Source of the DNA: Bremerella sp. P1
GTDB lineage: Bacteria > Planctomycetota > Planctomycetia > Pirellulales > Pirellulaceae
Assembly: GCF_028748185.1 (NCBI RefSeq)
Contig: NZ_CP118164.1
Location: 3,559,814 to 3,623,813, forward strand
Direction: 5' to 3'
Length of the DNA: 64,000 nucleotides
Shown piece by piece: positions 27,399-36,465 of the stretch. Position 1 is the first letter of the stretch. Each line of letters begins with the position of its first letter. Under the pieces are notes generated by a model. It made no database searches. It was not told the DNA's origin and saw nothing but the letters and a program-made list of their open reading frames with translations. The position numbers and the translations under genes are program-made.

Positions 27399-30300
27399 TT
27401 AACGGAGCAGACTCAGGACGTTTTGTGGGTTCTGGTTTGCGATACCCAACACCGAGGTACCCGACTGGACCAGAATCTGCGAACGAGTCAGCTTGGCCGA
27501 TTCAGCGGCGAAGTCCGCGTCACGAATCGAGCTTTCTGCTTCGGTCAGGTTGGCCAGCGTGTCGTTCAAGGTGTAGATGTTCGATTCCAGAGTCGTTTTC
27601 TGGAATGCACCCAAGCGACCGCGAAGCTGGGTAACAACCGTGATCGTTTCGTCAACGATCTTGGCAGCAGCACCAACGTCCGAGGTCAGGCTCTTGGAAC
27701 CACCGGAACGCAGCTCGAACAGACGACCGCTCACACCACCCAGGGTCGCCGTGCTGACGCTCTGGATGCCGAGGCGGGCTTGCTGGTTGCTGACCACGTC
27801 TGGGCCCAGTTGGAACAAGGCACCACCACCCGAGATCTGGAAGCTCAGATTCGTGTTGTCACCAACCGTAGCACTCAGCGAGAAGCTCAAGTCGAGCGAC
27901 GAGGTGTTGATCGAAGCCTTCAGACCATCACCGACGGCTTGGATACCGTTGATGCGGACGTCGACGTCGGTACCTTCCGAACGGTCAGCAGCGGCACCGC
28001 TTTCGTTCGTCAGGTGGAACGTTCCGCTGAGTGCTTTCACACTCACGAAGCTGTCCGAACCGTATCGAGTTGCCTGGAAGGTCAAACCAGTGTTTTCAAG
28101 ATCTGAGTTGCCCTGAAGTGCGGCACCTTGGACACTACCACTGTCGACAACACCACCGGTCAGCGTTGCCGTGTCGTCAACGGTAACAACGCCAGCACCG
28201 GTTCCGCCAGCGGTAGCATTGAACAGAGCTGCGATGTCGGCATCGTAGTTTGCATCACCGGAATCAAAGATGTCTTCCAGGTCAGCAGCCGTCGTCACAC
28301 CTTCTTCGATGAAGAACGTCAGCGTCTTCGATGCGGCGTCGTATTCAGCACGTTCGTCTGTACCAGCGGTCACACCACCATCGGCGACGAACTGGATCGT
28401 GACGTCGTCGTAGTCGGCACCACCATTGACGGCCGTCAGCGTCAGCTGAGCGTTTTCGCCATTGACTGCCGTGGTCGTACCGGATGCTTGAGCATCTTCG
28501 AGGTCCGTTCCACTGGTAGCGAAAGTGATGTCTTCGGTGGTGACAGCCAGGACGCCCGAGCCATCGCTTTCACCAACGTTCGTCACGCTGATGCCACGAT
28601 CGGCCAGGTAGGAAGCCGTGTTGGAAGCTTCCGTCGCGTCATCAATGAACTGGCTAGGATCATCAAAGAAGGCGATCAGATCATTTGCGGTGGTCGTGAT
28701 CGTTCCATTTTCGTCGGTGGCCAGGTTGATGATCAACGTGCCTTCCGAGGAAACGCCACCCGTGGTAGCCGTCGGAATGTCGAGATCAGCAATCGTGATC
28801 GCGTCGGACCCGTCGCTCGAACCAAAGTTCGATGCTTCAAAGTACTGGCTCACATAGGCGTCATCGTTGATGGCCGACAGCACGTCTTCCGCAGTGGACA
28901 CACCATCTTCGATGTTGATCGTGATGGTCTTGTTCTCTTTGTCGAGAACAGCGTATTCATTGCCACCACCGGTAACTGAAGCGTTATCGACGAAGCTAAT
29001 CGAATAGCCGTCGAATTCGGTGCCCTTCAGCTTGGCACTGATTTCAAAGCTGCCGTTGGCATCGTCATTTTGGATAACCGAGGTCGAGTAACCTTCGACG
29101 CGAGGATCGGTCGAGGTGTCGATGCTCAGGCCTGTACCTGGGTTGGAAACAAATCGAATGTTTGGATTCGATTCAGGAGCCAGGAACTGCAGAGCGTTGT
29201 TCTGTTCGGCGACACCGCTGTAAGCAACGTCGGTGAACTCAGAGACAACACCATACCCGTTGTTGCCGGCTTGCAATGAAGCGGTGACCTTGTCATTGCC
29301 CGAAGCGTTGTTGATCGCTTCGATAACGTCGTTGGCCGTTGCGATAACATCGCCACCGTCAATGCCACCTGAGGTTGCCGTGCCGTAGGTACCAGTGAAG
29401 GTCACAGCTCCCGCACCCGTACCGTTAGTTTCGACCAAGGCGGCGGTGAACAAGGCAGCGGTAGCGGCGTTGTTGGAGGTTGCGGTCACTGCACCACTAT
29501 CGGCGACAGCGATCGTACCCGAACCATCGCTACCAGTAACGTTGGCAGCAGCCGTGAACAAACCGCCGACCGTGGCGTCACCATTCAATGCAGTGATCAC
29601 TTGGTTCGCGGTCGTCACGCCAGCTTCGATGCCGACCGTGATGATCACGTTATCAGGATCGCTGTTGTCGTAGGCGACCGTTTCACCACCAGCGGTAACG
29701 GTGTCGGTGAAGTTGATCGTGACACCGTCGTTGGCCAGGCCGGTCGTGTCCGAGGTCAAGGTGAACAGCGAGTTGCCACCCGAGTTCGTACCAATAACCA
29801 CGGTTGGGGTGTCAGCGAGCGTGTGCGTATTGTTGATCGCGGCGACGATGTCGGCAGCGGTCGACGCAGCGTTCTTCGTAATCGTCAGCGTTTTGGCGTC
29901 AGCATCGAAGACAGCAGTTTCTTCGCCGGTGTTAGCACCGTCGGCAAAGATAACGCTGACGTCATTGAAGTCGGCGCCCAACTGATCAGCAGTGATCGTA
30001 AAGTCGTTGTCCGTGCCAGCCGTATCGACGGTGACGGATGCGGCTTCGTAATCACGAACGCCGAGAGCAACTTCGATCTGAGCAGCGTTTTCGCCAACCG
30101 GAGCGGTGTAGGTTGCGCTGGTCGTGCTCGAGGTGCCTTTGGTGTATTTGATGCGAACATCACCAGCATCGAAGCCGGCTTCGTTGGCGGTGATCAGGAC
30201 GTCGTTGTTTTCGCCATAGCTCGAAGCGACCAGCGTACCCTTGGTGGCAGCCGTTTCAACGATGGCTTCCACGCCGGTTGCGTCCGACACCAGGTTGACG

Positions 30301-30968
30301 GCCGAAGCGACTTCTTCGATGGTCGAACCCTTGGCGAAGTTGAATGCTTCGGTACCGTTGCCGCCGCCGATTTGCAGCACGAGATCTTCAGCGATGGCTC
30401 CGAAGTTGTAGTTGAGCTGACCGCGGGTCGCTTGCTTGACGACGTTGACCGAGACGCCGATTTCGCTGAACGAACCGAAGTTGGCTTGGTCGACGCGGAG
30501 GCCTTCGATCGACTTGGTATCCACACCGTTGGTGATGAAGTCGAGGTTGCCGTCCAGCAGACGCTTGCCTTGGAACGAAGTGATTTGTGCGATACGGTCG
30601 ATGGCTTCCAGCGACGAGTCGATCTGCAGCTGGTTAGCAGCGATCTGCTCTTCACTCAAGGCACCCGTATTGGCGGCTTCCGAAGTCAAGCCACGGATGT
30701 CATTGAGCAGCTGGCTCACCTGGCCAAGTGCACTGTCTGCGGTTGCGATCAGCTGGTTGGCACGTTCACTATTGGTGATGGCCTTTTCCACGCTGATGAT
30801 GTCGCTACGCAGACCTTCACTGGCGATCAAACCAGCCGGATCGTCTTTACCACGGTTGATCCGGAGACCGGTGCTCAAACGACCCAGAGCGGTTTGCAAG
30901 TCGTTGTTCGAACGCGATAACGTGTTCTGAGCGATGAGTGAGCTGACGTTAGTATTGATTCGGGTCAT
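27399..30968 (-). CDS. fliC: Flagellin with a very large central repeat region
   Basis: The D0/D1 parts are canonical. The N-terminus is MTRINTNVSSLIAQNTLSRS with STGLRINRGKDDPAGL and ANQLIATADSALGQV. The C-terminus has AFQKTTLESNIYTLNDTLANLTEAESSIRDADFA and ends NPQNVLSLLR. The protein has 1189 residues against the usual 270-600. Residues about 190-1000 form the surface-exposed part and hold four copies of the A module (322-395, 401-497, 640-735, 840-938) plus a C-terminal-half copy (742-830). The region is rich in Thr, Gly, Asp and Ala with almost no Cys. It has a strong AGGAGG site 11 bp upstream, its own terminator, and the csrA and fliW genes directly upstream. Confidence 0.96.
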   Translation of the reverse strand: MTRINTNVSSLIAQNTLSRSNNDLQTALGRLSTGLRINRGKDDPAGLIASEGLRSDIISVEKAITNSERANQLIATADSALGQVSQLLNDIRGLTSEAANTGALSEEQIAANQLQIDSSLEAIDRIAQITSFQGKRLLDGNLDFITNGVDTKSIEGLRVDQANFGSFSEIGVSVNVVKQATRGQLNYNFGAIAEDLVLQIGGGNGTEAFNFAKGSTIEEVASAVNLVSDATGVEAIVETAATKGTLVASSYGENNDVLITANEAGFDAGDVRIKYTKGTSSTTSATYTAPVGENAAQIEVALGVRDYEAASVTVDTAGTDNDFTITADQLGADFNDVSVIFADGANTGEETAVFDADAKTLTITKNAASTAADIVAAINNTHTLADTPTVVIGTNSGGNSLFTLTSDTTGLANDGVTINFTDTVTAGGETVAYDNSDPDNVIITVGIEAGVTTANQVITALNGDATVGGLFTAAANVTGSDGSGTIAVADSGAVTATSNNAATAALFTAALVETNGTGAGAVTFTGTYGTATSGGIDGGDVIATANDVIEAINNASGNDKVTASLQAGNNGYGVVSEFTDVAYSGVAEQNNALQFLAPESNPNIRFVSNPGTGLSIDTSTDPRVEGYSTSVIQNDDANGSFEISAKLKGTEFDGYSISFVDNASVTGGGNEYAVLDKENKTITINIEDGVSTAEDVLSAINDDAYVSQYFEASNFGSSDGSDAITIADLDIPTATTGGVSSEGTLIINLATDENGTITTTANDLIAFFDDPSQFIDDATEASNTASYLADRGISVTNVGESDGSGVLAVTTEDITFATSGTDLEDAQASGTTTAVNGENAQLTLTAVNGGADYDDVTIQFVADGGVTAGTDERAEYDAASKTLTFFIEEGVTTAADLEDIFDSGDANYDADIAALFNATAGGTGAGVVTVDDTATLTGGVVDSGSVQGAALQGNSDLENTGLTFQATRYGSDSFVSVKALSGTFHLTNESGAAADRSEGTDVDVRINGIQAVGDGLKASINTSSLDLSFSLSATVGDNTNLSFQISGGGALFQLGPDVVSNQQARLGIQSVSTATLGGVSGRLFELRSGGSKSLTSDVGAAAKIVDETITVVTQLRGRLGAFQKTTLESNIYTLNDTLANLTEAESSIRDADFAAESAKLTRSQILVQSGTSVLGIANQNPQNVLSLLR
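28155..30005 (-). repeat. Four diverged copies of the flagellar A module in flagellin
   Basis: Copies at 29784-30005, 29478-29768, 28764-29051 and 28155-28451 share LTA-G-xxxDxVxIxF, VTxGxE, YD, KTLTI, AGxTTAxxVIxAIN and, in most, DGSG then TxGG. A half copy at about 28479-28745 keeps LATDENGTITTTANDLI and ESDGSGVLAV. Copies 1 and 2 are nearly contiguous; about 140 and 105 unrelated residues separate the others. Confidence 0.75.
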
Positions 30969-31661
30969 TTTGAGACACCCCTCCTAGTTGAGGACTACGT
31001 TTGGTTCCAACCGAGACGGGGAGTCGTGACTCAGCTGGTGCGGCTGCAAAACGCAGCCCCGAAATATGGGAACGAACGATTGTCAATCTCGAGTTTTGGC
31101 CACGGTTGCTTTCTACGAACGTCGTAGCCAGTTTAGGCCTGCCCCCGCTTAACGCTTGTTATCCGAGCTAGCTACGTGGTCGGCGCAGCTTCCGCGAGGA
31201 TTCCTAAACGTCTAAATGGGAAGATCGTCACACTTTGACACTAGCTTGAGATAAAGACATTCTTTTTCATTGACGTATGAGTTGACGGAAGTTGTTTCCC
31301 TTGCTCATTCCGCATCGTCAGATTAGACGTTACGACCGGACCATGAAGTTGGTGGGTTCCGAGAGATAAGCGATTGGCAGAAGCCCATTCGTAGGGGCCA
31401 GATTGGCCGTGTTTTCCAGCGGTTTGCGCATGCGTAGCGTGTAACCGATCGATAGGACAACCTACAGAACGAAAGTCAGGCTACGCGCGAAACTATTTCG
31501 CCGAAAATCCGCTGGGAGAGGAATCTGTGCGGTACCGGCGTGCGGCTTGCCGAAGATTCATGCAGCGCAAGGTGGGATTTGCTGCGCGGACACGTGTTCA
31601 GGGAGAGGGATCAGGAGGTCGCCTGGCTGACGGATAGACGACCTCCGATGCAAGGCCGCAA
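30969..31661 (-). other. Flagellin leader and upstream region
   Basis: About 690 bp hold no convincing gene; a 68-codon plus-strand frame at the right end is the antisense of csrA. Within it are the flagellin ribosome-binding site and hairpin listed separately, a second hairpin GGCTGC/GCAGCC with a 5-nt loop near 31043-31059, and an 8-bp inverted repeat (GGAGGTCG at 31614, CGACCTCC at 31639) shortly after csrA. No convincing sigma-28, sigma-54 or sigma-70 promoter was found for fliC by eye. Confidence 0.5.
30980..30993 (-). promoter_or_regulatory. Flagellin ribosome-binding site in a small hairpin, candidate CsrA site
   Basis: On the RNA strand CCTC-AACTAG-GAGG forms a four-pair stem. The AGGAGG Shine-Dalgarno straddles loop and stem and contains the GGA core that CsrA recognises. 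A second GGA lies 20 nt upstream in GGTTGGAACC. In Bacillus subtilis CsrA blocks flagellin translation at two such sites and FliW relieves it; the neighbouring csrA and fliW make the same control likely here (inference). Confidence 0.5.
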
Positions 31662-31886
31662 TTATTTGCGACCCTTTTTCATCATGGCCGTGTCTTCCGG
31701 CTGCATGCCGGAGGCCTGCATGTTTTCACGCTTGATCGCCTCGTAGACTTCCTGGCGATGCACAGGAATGTCTTGAGGGGCAGCAATGCCCAAGCGAACT
31801 TTATCTCCACGAATGTCCACAATCGTGATGACAATATTGTCGCCGATCATGATGCTTTCGTCACGGTGCCTCGAGAGTACCAGCAT
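31662..31886 (-). CDS. csrA: Carbon storage regulator CsrA (second copy, flagellar)
   Basis: This 74-residue protein has the full CsrA core: MLVLSRHRDESIMIGD, DIRGDKVRLGIAAPQDIPVHRQEVYEAIKREN, followed by a Met- and Lys-rich tail. A strong GGAAGGAG precedes the ATG by 8 bp. It lies between fliW (214 bp upstream) and flagellin on the same strand, the classical arrangement for CsrA control of flagellin translation. The tail and several core residues differ from the first copy at 5.1 kb. Confidence 0.95.
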   Translation of the reverse strand: MLVLSRHRDESIMIGDNIVITIVDIRGDKVRLGIAAPQDIPVHRQEVYEAIKRENMQASGMQPEDTAMMKKGRK

Positions 31887-32100
31887 CTCTGGCTCCTTCC
31901 TACTTTTATTTCAATCAGGGTATTGGGCATTTGGTGCTTGTAAGATTCCGTCCAGCCCCGAATGACTGCACTGAATGCAGTCGCTCGCCAGCAATGATAG
32001 CAGTGCATTGCTATGACTCGACGTGTTGAGTATCGGACACCTAGAGATACGGATTCACTTTTCAATCCGTGGATACTGTTCTGACGGCAAGTCCGGTTGT

Positions 32101-32541
32101 TCACGCGCTGCGACGCAGAGGGATTGTTTCAGTCGCAATGACGTGCCGCAGTGGCTGTTCGTCGGTGGTAATGACCTGACGGCCGATCTGAAGCGAGAGA
32201 TTTACCAGAAGAGGAGCTCGGAGATTGACGGTAACCAAGCTGTCCTCTCGACTTACGACGACCAGCACAAAGGTTTCCATGCCGGCATCGATTTGCAGCG
32301 AACTGGCTTGCTCGGGGCTGATACGCACCTTGTAAGACGGTATGTATCGCCGTGGGCTAACCACTGCGAAGGCGAGTCCTGGATCTTCCAGCGACTGCAA
32401 CCAGCCAACCGACTCGTTGGATTCATCTGCCAGAATGGCCCACTTCGTATGATCGTCGAATCCGATCATACCGTTTGGGAAGGTGATGATCTCATCTTGG
32501 CGGATATCGAGCTGGCCGAAGCGAGTGGTTGTAAATTCCAT
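32101..32541 (-). CDS. fliW: Flagellar assembly factor FliW
   Basis: FliW binds flagellin and, when flagellin has been exported, binds CsrA and removes it from the flagellin mRNA. The 146 residues show the family pattern FPNGMIGFDDHTKWAIL, WLQSLEDPGLAFAVVSP, and VTVNLRAPLLVNLSLQIGRQVI. The frame extends upstream to 32640, but the ATG at 32541 starts the conserved domain. It sits between flgL and csrA. Confidence 0.93.
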   Translation of the reverse strand: MEFTTTRFGQLDIRQDEIITFPNGMIGFDDHTKWAILADESNESVGWLQSLEDPGLAFAVVSPRRYIPSYKVRISPEQASSLQIDAGMETFVLVVVSREDSLVTVNLRAPLLVNLSLQIGRQVITTDEQPLRHVIATETIPLRRSA

Positions 32542-32583
32542 AGCCCCTGGCGTCCTTACACAGTCTTGTCGGCTTAATAGTAG

Positions 32584-32604
32584 AGGGCGCGAGGAAAACG
32601 CCCT
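32584..32604 (-). repeat. Inverted repeat in the flgL-fliW spacer
   Basis: AGGGCG and CGCCCT form a six-pair GC-rich stem around a 9-nt loop in the 117-bp gap after flgL. No T-run follows on the minus strand, so it is not a clear terminator; it may form in the fliW leader. Confidence 0.35.
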
Positions 32605-32658
32605 ATTCTCTCTATCGACCGATTGCCCGGAGGAATCCATAGAATCGTCAAAGTCGGA

Positions 32659-35600
32659 CTAGATAAAATCCAACAAGGTCAATTGATAGAGCTGGCCGGT
32701 CATCTGTAGCGAGGCCTGAAACGAAGCCTGCTTAGCGGTCATTTCCGAAATGGCCTGGACGATATCGACATCGATTTCCAACGACAGATTCGTTTTCAGT
32801 TCCAGGATTTCATCTTCACCACGCGCTTTGAGCACATCCACATGCTGATCACGAGCACCCAGTGCCCCGCGGGTAAAGCTGAGCCGTTCAATGTCTTCTT
32901 CCAGTAGTCCAGCGATTCGCGAGACCTCCTGGACGTTTTTGGCTGCGATCGCGTCCTTCAGTCGCAGCAGCGAATTGAAGATGCCCTTGGTCTCCTGGGG
33001 ATTCACATTGCGACCTTGAAGTACTTCCGGACTTCCGCCATCGGTCGTTCCGACGGTTCCTGTCGCGTTGATGATACCACTACCAGAGTTGTTCAGATCA
33101 TTGGCGAAGTTCAACTTCGCGTCGAAATCGCCTTGTTGGTCGATCGCGGCAATGACCTGGTTGGCCGTCGTCACGCCAGCTTCAATCTGAACGGTCAGTG
33201 TTTTGGTTGCTGAATTGAACACCGCACTCGGGACACCGCCCGACAGAGAGTCTTCAAAGACGATCTGCACGTCGTTCATGCGCGTGCCCGGGATTTTAGC
33301 CACCAGGGAGAACGCCGTATTGAGGTTGTCGGGCGAAGCAAACGAGATGTCGGCCGTCGCTGCGGCTGAATCGGCTACCGGCGTTCCGCCATTGGTCGTT
33401 GCTAGAACACCGGTTTGCGTGATCAGCCCGGTCCCTGCATTGGTTGCATCTTCTGCCGCGTAAAGTTCCGCTGAAAATGTCCCCTCGGCTTGGATCGCGG
33501 CGATTACCGTGTTTGCGGAAGTCAGGGTCGGATCGACATCGATCGTCAGTTTTTGTGTCGCTGCATCGAACGTGACAAGGGCCTGATTGCCGCTGGCGGC
33601 GCTGTTAACAATCTCGACTTGAATATTGTTGTAGCTGGTACCAGGGTTCTGGGCGGTCAGCTTAAAGGCATTATTGACGTCGTCTGGTTCTGCAAATTGA
33701 ACGATTGCCGTGGCTGGCGTAGCATCGGGCGAATCAGAAACGGTTGCTTCGATTTGACCAGGGGGAATCAGCCCCAAATCAACGCCGGCATGACTAAGCA
33801 CGCCTTGTGATACCGTGAGACGGCCAAACCCAGGCGGGTTGTCGTCGATCAATTCGATGCCATTGCCGAACTCAGAGAGCCGTGCAACCAAAGCATTGGG
33901 ACCATCCAGATTGTCTGGATGATTATTGATCAGGTTCAACACGTCCCCGATGGTTTTGGCCGTTGAAAGCTCGATCTCCAGTTCGACGCCGTCATTACGG
34001 GTGATCGTCAAGTCCGTGCCATCGGTACCGGTGACACCCCGACCGAAGTTGAGTTCCGAAAGTCGTGTTTCCGTAGTGAAGCTTCGCAGGCCTAATTGTG
34101 TGGCCGTTTGCCCACCATTTTCTCCGATCGAGAAGTCGCCACCACTTACGCTCGAACGGACATTGATGCCGTTGCCATTAGCGTTGATTTCGGCGACCAG
34201 GCCGGCACCACTTCCATTGAAGACGTTCAACAGGTCCTCAACGGTTTCTACTTCGCTGAAATCGAGGGTCGTAGTGACCGTGCCATTTTGGATTTGGATC
34301 CCTGATTCGCTGTCGAATGTCGTGCCTGATCCGCCGGTCGTTTTGCCAATGACCGAAGTACTGACCACGCCGCTGGCGGTCAGGAATTCGGCCGTTGTAT
34401 CCTTCGCATCAATGCTGGCCGTAAAGTCAGCTGAGAACGCCGCGTTGTTGTTTAGGGCCCGGATCAGGTCGTCCGCAGTGGTCGTGCCAGAGGCGACCTG
34501 GACATAGTAGGCGTCGACATCGCCGCCGGTGTTTCCTGTGTTGCCGATCGTGCCGGCACTTGCCACGTTGACCGTTGCTGCCAGATTGAACGACTCGCCA
34601 TTCCCGTTATCGCTAGTGACGGAAAAGGTTCCATCGGCGGCAATCGCGTTGATAATCGACTGAACTGTCGTTTCGTTGTCGTCGTCGATCTGAATCGTCA
34701 GCCGACGTGTTGTGCCGTCGTCCGAATAGCTCGCGGTCGCGGCGTCGCCTAGATTGTTCGAGGCGTCGATCACGATTTCAACGTTGTTAAACAGATCGCC
34801 GGCTTGATTCGCGATCAGCGTCAGATCGTTGCCGCCACCCACCAGCGGCAGCGAGGCTCTGGCTTTCACGGCCTGGGTGGTAACCGTAGCGGTTGACGAG
34901 GTGCCATCGTTGGCGGCGGTCACGGCACTCGCAGGGTTGAAGCCTTCCCCCGTGTTCGCCTTGCCGACGGCAAAACGACCATCGATGGCAAACGCATTCA
35001 TTAATGTCTGGAGGCTTGTCTCGTCGGTGTCGTCGACCTGGACTGTGATGGTCGGGACACCGTCCACCAATGTAGTTGGGCCAATAACGGCCGAGTCGCC
35101 AATGTCATTGGAAGCATCGATGATGATTTCCACGCCATCCAGGCTGCCGTCGGTCGAATTTGCTGTGAGCAGCAGGTCGTTGTCGGCTCCGTCCAGGTTC
35201 AGCGTTGCTTGAGGACGTAGTAGATCGGAACCCTTGGTAACGATTTCATTGCCACGGGTGATACCGGTACCTGCTTTGAGCAGGTTGTGGTCGACCAACT
35301 GAATCTTGGTGCCGTTGAGCGACTCACCGTTGGCATTGGCTTTGATGATGATGTCGTTGTTCGAGCCAGGGTATTCAATGATCGTATTGGACTTGGTACC
35401 GAGCAGGTTCGAGACCTTCGTGGTCAGCGTGACCCGTGGGTTCAGGTCGGCCCCAACGATCGGATTGGTAAGATTGCCGTCTGTTTTGAGAATGCCCAAT
35501 TGTGCGGCGACGCGGCTTCCGCCCAACTCGCGGATGGTGAGGTTGCCACCGCCGGCGTCGTCGATGTCGACAATCAGGCCGGTATCGCTGATCCGGGCCG

Positions 35601-36396
35601 TCACTTTACGACCCGCAGGCGGGTTCGCCTCGATCAAGCGAACCACGTCGTTAAGCGTGTTCGCCTTGCTGATATCGATGGTAACCGGCGGCGCAAGACC
35701 ATCCGAAATCTGGAAACTTCCCTTCTGAATCCCCTTCCCTCCCCGGAGGTCGGAGAGCTTAGTGGAGCCAGTTACGATGGGGTTCAGGTCGCCGATGCCT
35801 TTGACTTGTTGGCTGATCGCACCAAACGCGTCGTGACCATTAACGGTCGTATCGAAGAGCAAGTCGATGTCGGCAAAACTTTGCAGGCCGGTTGTATTGC
35901 CGAGGTATTCGATCAGGCCGCTATCGAGCGTCTGAAACGGTTTCGTCGTGGTGTTTGACCCTGCGAAGAGATAACGTCCGCGGAACTGCTGATTGGCCAG
36001 GTCCATCAGCTGTTGAATAGCACGCTCGACTTGCTCGCCGGCTGCGGCAAGTTCGGTATCTGAAAAGGTTGTATCAGCGAGCCGAACGGCCAAACCTTTG
36101 ACGTCGTTCAGCGTTGTTTGAACGTTGGCCAGCGCTACGTCGGTTGCCGAAAGGTACGACTGGCTCGTGATCAGGTTGGTTTGGATCTGCGTTTTTTGTT
36201 CCAGCAGCGACTGAAGCGTGACGCCACGGATGGCAGCAGGCGCATCATCACTCAGAGAAAGCACACGACGTCCGGTACTCAACTGCGTTTGCAAGCGCAG
36301 CAAGTCGAGCTGGTCAGCCGACATCTGATTGGTGAGACGCTGCGACAGTAGGTAGTCGCTCGTTCGACCTGTGGGTACCGGGATAATACGTGTCAT
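32659..36396 (-). CDS. flgL: Hook-filament junction protein FlgL, greatly enlarged by repeats
   Basis: The ends match FlgL: N-terminal RTSDYLLSQRLTNQMSADQLDLLRLQTQLSTGRRVLSLSDDAPAA and QQFRGRYLFAGSNT; C-terminal ISEMTAKQASFQASLQMTGQLYQLTLLDFI. The protein has 1245 residues against about 300-500. Between residues 200 and 1125 it has three flagellin-IN-type modules (about 212-303, 697-770, 778-876) and five A modules (345-393 with 627-665, 404-490, 522-612, 909-1002, 1026-1122). The first A copy seems split by the next two. It lies 69 bp after flgK, in the same order as in many flagellar operons. Confidence 0.93.
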   Translation of the reverse strand: MTRIIPVPTGRTSDYLLSQRLTNQMSADQLDLLRLQTQLSTGRRVLSLSDDAPAAIRGVTLQSLLEQKTQIQTNLITSQSYLSATDVALANVQTTLNDVKGLAVRLADTTFSDTELAAAGEQVERAIQQLMDLANQQFRGRYLFAGSNTTTKPFQTLDSGLIEYLGNTTGLQSFADIDLLFDTTVNGHDAFGAISQQVKGIGDLNPIVTGSTKLSDLRGGKGIQKGSFQISDGLAPPVTIDISKANTLNDVVRLIEANPPAGRKVTARISDTGLIVDIDDAGGGNLTIRELGGSRVAAQLGILKTDGNLTNPIVGADLNPRVTLTTKVSNLLGTKSNTIIEYPGSNNDIIIKANANGESLNGTKIQLVDHNLLKAGTGITRGNEIVTKGSDLLRPQATLNLDGADNDLLLTANSTDGSLDGVEIIIDASNDIGDSAVIGPTTLVDGVPTITVQVDDTDETSLQTLMNAFAIDGRFAVGKANTGEGFNPASAVTAANDGTSSTATVTTQAVKARASLPLVGGGNDLTLIANQAGDLFNNVEIVIDASNNLGDAATASYSDDGTTRRLTIQIDDDNETTVQSIINAIAADGTFSVTSDNGNGESFNLAATVNVASAGTIGNTGNTGGDVDAYYVQVASGTTTADDLIRALNNNAAFSADFTASIDAKDTTAEFLTASGVVSTSVIGKTTGGSGTTFDSESGIQIQNGTVTTTLDFSEVETVEDLLNVFNGSGAGLVAEINANGNGINVRSSVSGGDFSIGENGGQTATQLGLRSFTTETRLSELNFGRGVTGTDGTDLTITRNDGVELEIELSTAKTIGDVLNLINNHPDNLDGPNALVARLSEFGNGIELIDDNPPGFGRLTVSQGVLSHAGVDLGLIPPGQIEATVSDSPDATPATAIVQFAEPDDVNNAFKLTAQNPGTSYNNIQVEIVNSAASGNQALVTFDAATQKLTIDVDPTLTSANTVIAAIQAEGTFSAELYAAEDATNAGTGLITQTGVLATTNGGTPVADSAAATADISFASPDNLNTAFSLVAKIPGTRMNDVQIVFEDSLSGGVPSAVFNSATKTLTVQIEAGVTTANQVIAAIDQQGDFDAKLNFANDLNNSGSGIINATGTVGTTDGGSPEVLQGRNVNPQETKGIFNSLLRLKDAIAAKNVQEVSRIAGLLEEDIERLSFTRGALGARDQHVDVLKARGEDEILELKTNLSLEIDVDIVQAISEMTAKQASFQASLQMTGQLYQLTLLDFI
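33031..33672 (-). repeat. Two A modules in the C-terminal half of FlgL
   Basis: Copies at 33391-33672 and 33031-33321 share NAFxLxAxxPGTxxNxxQxxxxxS, FxxATxKLTxxV, TxANxVIAAI and GTGLI or GSGII, then TTxGG. They are the most alike pair in this protein. Confidence 0.7.
34402..35364 (-). repeat. Nested A modules in the middle of FlgL
   Basis: An N-terminal half module (35218-35364, NDIIIKANANGESLNGTKIQLVD) is followed by two complete copies (34927-35187 and 34561-34833). Then comes a C-terminal half (34402-34518) with VQVASGTTTADDLIRALNN. The two halves together would make one complete module, so the inner pair looks inserted into it. Confidence 0.6.
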
Positions 36397-36465
36397 GAAT
36401 ATGTGTCCGTGGCCGCGAGGCTGAGCTGTGGCTCAGTAACAAGGACTCGCAGACCGAGGCCCTCC

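Noticed and set aside
29601-30920. 439-codon plus-strand open frame antisense to flagellin
   Set aside because: Its composition mirrors the repetitive Thr/Asp/Gly codons of fliC on the other strand; the flagellin frame is certain. Other long frames antisense to floA (1600-2661), flgI (39215-40156) and the A2M gene (48414-49874, 49893-51032) are rejected for the same reason.
31090-31115. TGGCCACGGTTGCT, resembling a sigma-54 site
   Set aside because: TGGC and TTGC are 5 bp apart instead of 7 and it points away from flagellin.
31540-31746. 68-codon plus frame near the second csrA
   Set aside because: Its 3' part is antisense to the csrA coding sequence and no start signal is visible.
31990-32012. 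Inverted repeat AGCAATG/CATTGCT between fliW and csrA
   Set aside because: Seven-bp stem with a 9-nt loop but no T-run and no known motif; could be chance.
24449-36396. Flagellar repeats as a CRISPR or DNA-level repeat
   Set aside because: The similarity is at protein level among diverged copies; no identical short DNA repeats with spacers were seen.
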